This document shows positions 61,772-64,000 of a stretch of DNA of 64,000 nucleotides, one piece after another (position 1 is the first letter of the stretch; the number at the start of each line of letters is the position of its first letter). The notes beneath the pieces are model-generated. The model searched no databases. It was not told the DNA's origin and was given only the letters and a program-made list of their open reading frames with translations. The translations under genes were made by a program, and so were the position numbers. The stretch is from the NCBI RefSeq assembly GCF_029813785.1, contig NZ_JARVKY010000008.1, positions 62,001 through 126,000 of the forward strand, given 5' to 3'. The DNA is from Streptomyces sp. DH41 (lineage in GTDB: Bacteria > Actinomycetota > Actinomycetes > Streptomycetales > Streptomycetaceae).

Positions 61772-62616
61772 TCCCCCGCCTGCACCCAAGGGCCCACTCG
61801 CCGCGCGAGCCGCTGGCCGAGGCGCTCGGGCGGCCCCTTTCCCCGAACGAGGGCCTGACGGAGTACACCGTGGTCGCCCACTGGCCGGGCCTGGACTACT
61901 ACACCCCGGACGACGAGCAGAGGACCTGGACGTCCGTTGAGTGGGCCGAGCACCTCGAAGATCCGTACCTGGAGCATCCGTTCGCTGCCAGCCCGGACGA
62001 CGACCGGCACGCGATCCTCCATCTCGACGTCCGGCTCCATCCGGACGACCGGGAGCTGACAGGTCCCGAGTGGTCGGAAACCGCCCACCGGTTCGCGCGG
62101 GCCGCTGGTATCGAGGTGCCCGGCGCCGCAGAGCACGGGTGGCGGTGGATCGCTGTCCAGGGCCAGCCCGGACGTCTGGATCTGATCGCCAACCTGATCC
62201 ACCTCGACGGCACCTGGCGCACCCCTCCCGCCGACATCCTGCGACGGCTTGCGGACGAAGCGCGCCGCATCGAGCAGGACCTGAACCTGATCCCCGTCCG
62301 CACCGGCACCACGCAGTGGTCCGCTGCCCGTACGGTCCCGACCGCGTCGGCGCAGCTCGCGGGCGTCCTCGCGCAGCTCGCCGACGAACAGGCCGGCCCG
62401 CTGGCCACGGTCCGCGGTCTGGTCGAGCACACCGCTTACCGGATCGCCCGCCAACCGGGGGCTGCCGGCACGGACACGGCACACCGTCTGGAGCTGATCG
62501 CCCGCCGCCTCCACGCGATTCAGCAGGACCTGGACGCCACTGCGGCCCATCTGGCCCAGCCCCGGGCCGCCGCCGCACCGGCCGCGGCCCGGCGCACCAC
62601 CCACCGATCTCTGTAG
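61768..62616 (+). CDS. Relaxase-like protein lacking the catalytic histidines
   Basis: The sequence IIPRLHPRAHSP, HAILHLDVRLHPDDRELTGP, EWSETAHRFARAAGIE, and RWIAVQGQPGRLDLIANLIH lines up with the relaxase at 9821 (IPRVHKRG; HVWHLSVRAAPDDPVL; QWGEIARRMVAATGIA; RWAAVRHADDHIHIITTL). The HADDHIH metal site reads GQPGRLD here, so nicking is not expected. The frame reaches the IPRLH start only with ATA 61768, overlapping the upstream TAA (ATAA); GTG 61870 would remove it. It may act as a DNA-binding accessory. Confidence 0.6.
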   Translation: MIPRLHPRAHSPREPLAEALGRPLSPNEGLTEYTVVAHWPGLDYYTPDDEQRTWTSVEWAEHLEDPYLEHPFAASPDDDRHAILHLDVRLHPDDRELTGPEWSETAHRFARAAGIEVPGAAEHGWRWIAVQGQPGRLDLIANLIHLDGTWRTPPADILRRLADEARRIEQDLNLIPVRTGTTQWSAARTVPTASAQLAGVLAQLADEQAGPLATVRGLVEHTAYRIARQPGAAGTDTAHRLELIARRLHAIQQDLDATAAHLAQPRAAAAPAAARRTTHRSL

Positions 62617-62629
62617 GAGAAACGTCTTT

Positions 62630-63334
62630 TTGCCCCGCACCACCGGCCGCTTGCTGGACATCCGCCGTGACCAGCACTCCGGCGAACTCCTCGCCCGCGG
62701 GGGCGACGCTGAGGCGCACAGCATTCTCCAGCGCGCGAGATTCGTCGCTGTCGTCCGCCTCCACGAGAGCTACCACCGCGCCCCCGCCGGCCTGACCGAG
62801 GACGAGGAGACCCGTCTCGCCATCGATGCCGTAGGACGCCTGCGGGCCGTCGGGTACCACGTCGACTGCGACGAGCGCTTCGACACCGACGCCCGCCCCG
62901 CCAGCTATCCCACGCTCGGCGCCTCGGTCTCCCACCTCGCCGAACGCCTGCGCGAGGCCACCGACACCGCCGAGGCAGCCGACATACTCACCGAACTCAC
63001 CGCGCCCCACGACGGCATCCTCGCTGGGTTCGAGGAAACCCTCGGCGCCCTGGCGGAGTTCTTCGACGGGCTCGGCGACGCGAGCGATCCGTACACCGCC
63101 GGGCGCCTGCGTTACCTCGCCGACGCATACGTCCGCGTCATCCGCTCCGACCTCGCGCACACCCGCGGACGGCTGGCCGACCGGCACGCCCCTCACCCCG
63201 GCCGCCGCGCCTGCGCAGAGCAGGTTCCCGACCATGAGCCCGAACGCTCCGCGGTGTGCGCCTGCCCGCCCCCGCCGCGTGCACTGCCGGCCCCGGCACC
63301 GCCACCCGTCGGTGCCACCCGCCTGCGCCGCTGA
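62630..63334 (+). CDS. Protein with an LR-x2-GY module
   Basis: GGAG lies 9 bases before TTG 62630. Residues 40-90 (RARFVAVVRLHESYHRAPAG, then AIDAVGRLRAVGYHVDCDER) resemble the module in the 54760 product. The middle is helical and the tail Pro/Arg-rich. Not otherwise recognised. Confidence 0.55.
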   Translation: MPRTTGRLLDIRRDQHSGELLARGGDAEAHSILQRARFVAVVRLHESYHRAPAGLTEDEETRLAIDAVGRLRAVGYHVDCDERFDTDARPASYPTLGASVSHLAERLREATDTAEAADILTELTAPHDGILAGFEETLGALAEFFDGLGDASDPYTAGRLRYLADAYVRVIRSDLAHTRGRLADRHAPHPGRRACAEQVPDHEPERSAVCACPPPPRALPAPAPPPVGATRLRR

Positions 63335-63359
63335 GCCCCTTCAACTGCCCAAGGATACC

Positions 63360-64000
63360 ATGCACGACCACGACATATCCGAGCGCCTTGCGTCTTACGC
63401 CGACGTCCTCGCCGGCGAACTCCCCGACACCTGGACCAGCACCCACCTGACGGGCGACGCCAAGGACGACCTCATCGAACTCACCGACCGCATCTGGGAC
63501 CTGGACCTGGTCGCCGCCTCCCTGGCCGAACACCCCCTGCAGCAGGCAGCCGTCCTCAGCCGCCCCGACGGTGCCCAGCTCGTCCTGATCGACCGGCACG
63601 ACGAACGCGACGGCTTCCTCCTCGCCGCCGTCGCCCCGCACGCCCTGCCGGACGAGGCGTACCGCGGCGTCCCCGAGCCCAACGGCATCGCCCTGACCGA
63701 CGACCCGTTCCTCGGCGCCGAGCAGGTCGCCGGCGATCTCCTCGTCCGCTACGACCGTGCGCTCGCCCAGGTCCGGCACAACGCCCTGGACGGCATCCAG
63801 CCCTCCCAGCCGGACCGGGTCGTCCTGACCTGGCAGCCGGACGGCAGCGTCGCCACCGCCCCCGCCGACGACCGGGCCGGCACCATCCTCGCCGCCCACG
63901 GCTTCATCCAGGACCCGCACAGCGGCATCTACCGCCTGAGTGGCGACGACACCCAGGCCCAGGCCCGCGCGCTGCGCGAGATCGGCCCGCAGCTCGACGC
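63360..64000 (+). CDS. 5' part of a gene running off the window
   Basis: AAGGA precedes ATG 63360 and the frame stays open to base 64000 (213 residues). Residues 1-140 are mixed alpha/beta (ERLASYADVLAGELPDTWTS; DGAQLVLIDRHDERDGFLLA). Residues 165-213 (VLTWQPDGSVATAPADDRAG, then AAHGFIQDPHSGIYRLSGDD, then ALREIGPQLDA) resemble the LR-module of 54760 and 62630. The end is not visible. Confidence 0.65.
   Translation, partial: MHDHDISERLASYADVLAGELPDTWTSTHLTGDAKDDLIELTDRIWDLDLVAASLAEHPLQQAAVLSRPDGAQLVLIDRHDERDGFLLAAVAPHALPDEAYRGVPEPNGIALTDDPFLGAEQVAGDLLVRYDRALAQVRHNALDGIQPSQPDRVVLTWQPDGSVATAPADDRAGTILAAHGFIQDPHSGIYRLSGDDTQAQARALREIGPQLD

Overview
The window is high-GC DNA with actinobacterial codon use. 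It carries several Streptomyces-type families: DUF317 proteins, a WhiB regulator, an SCO6880-type conjugation protein, DUF6112 and DUF4913. It reads as accessory DNA of a Streptomyces or close relative, either a large plasmid or an integrated conjugative or mobilizable element. I saw no rRNA, tRNA or CRISPR array.

Layout. 0-4 kb: a peptide deformylase-like gene, then a leftward four-gene cassette (XRE regulator, ImmA/IrrE-type metallopeptidase, MAB_1171c-like membrane protein, PAP2-like protein) with a clear promoter and repeated CACTNNAGTG operators. 4.4-12.2 kb: a rightward plasmid-type block with a winged-helix protein whose gene holds iteron-like repeats, a Cys-cluster protein, a WhiB protein, a DUF2637-like membrane protein, small genes, MobC, a relaxase, and a 17-bp perfect inverted repeat that is an oriT candidate. 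12.3-21.8 kb: a lipoprotein, DUF317 genes, a DUF4145 protein, an IS630-type transposase and a SpaA-like surface protein. 21.8-26.5 kb: a tyrosine-recombinase transposon with two overlapping recombinase genes and a methyltransferase. Its ends match CTGAACTAAC/GTTAGTTCAG and it splits a DUF317 gene in two. 26.6-30 kb: a Trypco2 plus trypsin-NACHT conflict cassette set between two truncated genes. 30-35.3 kb: a leftward operon with an ATP-grasp ligase, two transporters (one broken) and two winged-helix regulators. 35.4-40.8 kb: leftward plasmid-type genes (DUF4913, RelE/ParE-like, DNA methyltransferase, SH3-like secreted protein and others).

41-49 kb: a rightward type IV secretion operon with a lytic transglycosylase/NlpC protein, a DUF6112 pilin-like protein, VirB8-, VirB6-, SCO6880- and VirB4-like proteins. 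It starts from a divergent promoter pair with one palindrome exactly at the midpoint. 49-64 kb: small plasmid-type genes, a glycosyltransferase-like gene, a secreted trypsin-like protease on the opposite strand, a MoxR ATPase plus VWA/zinc-peptidase pair, a relaxase-like protein that has lost its histidines, and a gene running off the end. Several genes here appear to start at ATC, CTG or ATA.

The relaxosome genes (9-11.5 kb) and the mating channel (41-49 kb) could serve the same transfer function. No VirD4/TraG coupling protein was seen. The same GTACCGG-N3-CCGGCAC motif occurs inside the putative replication gene and between the transfer promoters, so replication and transfer may share a regulator. 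All family names come from reading motifs by eye; no database search was run.
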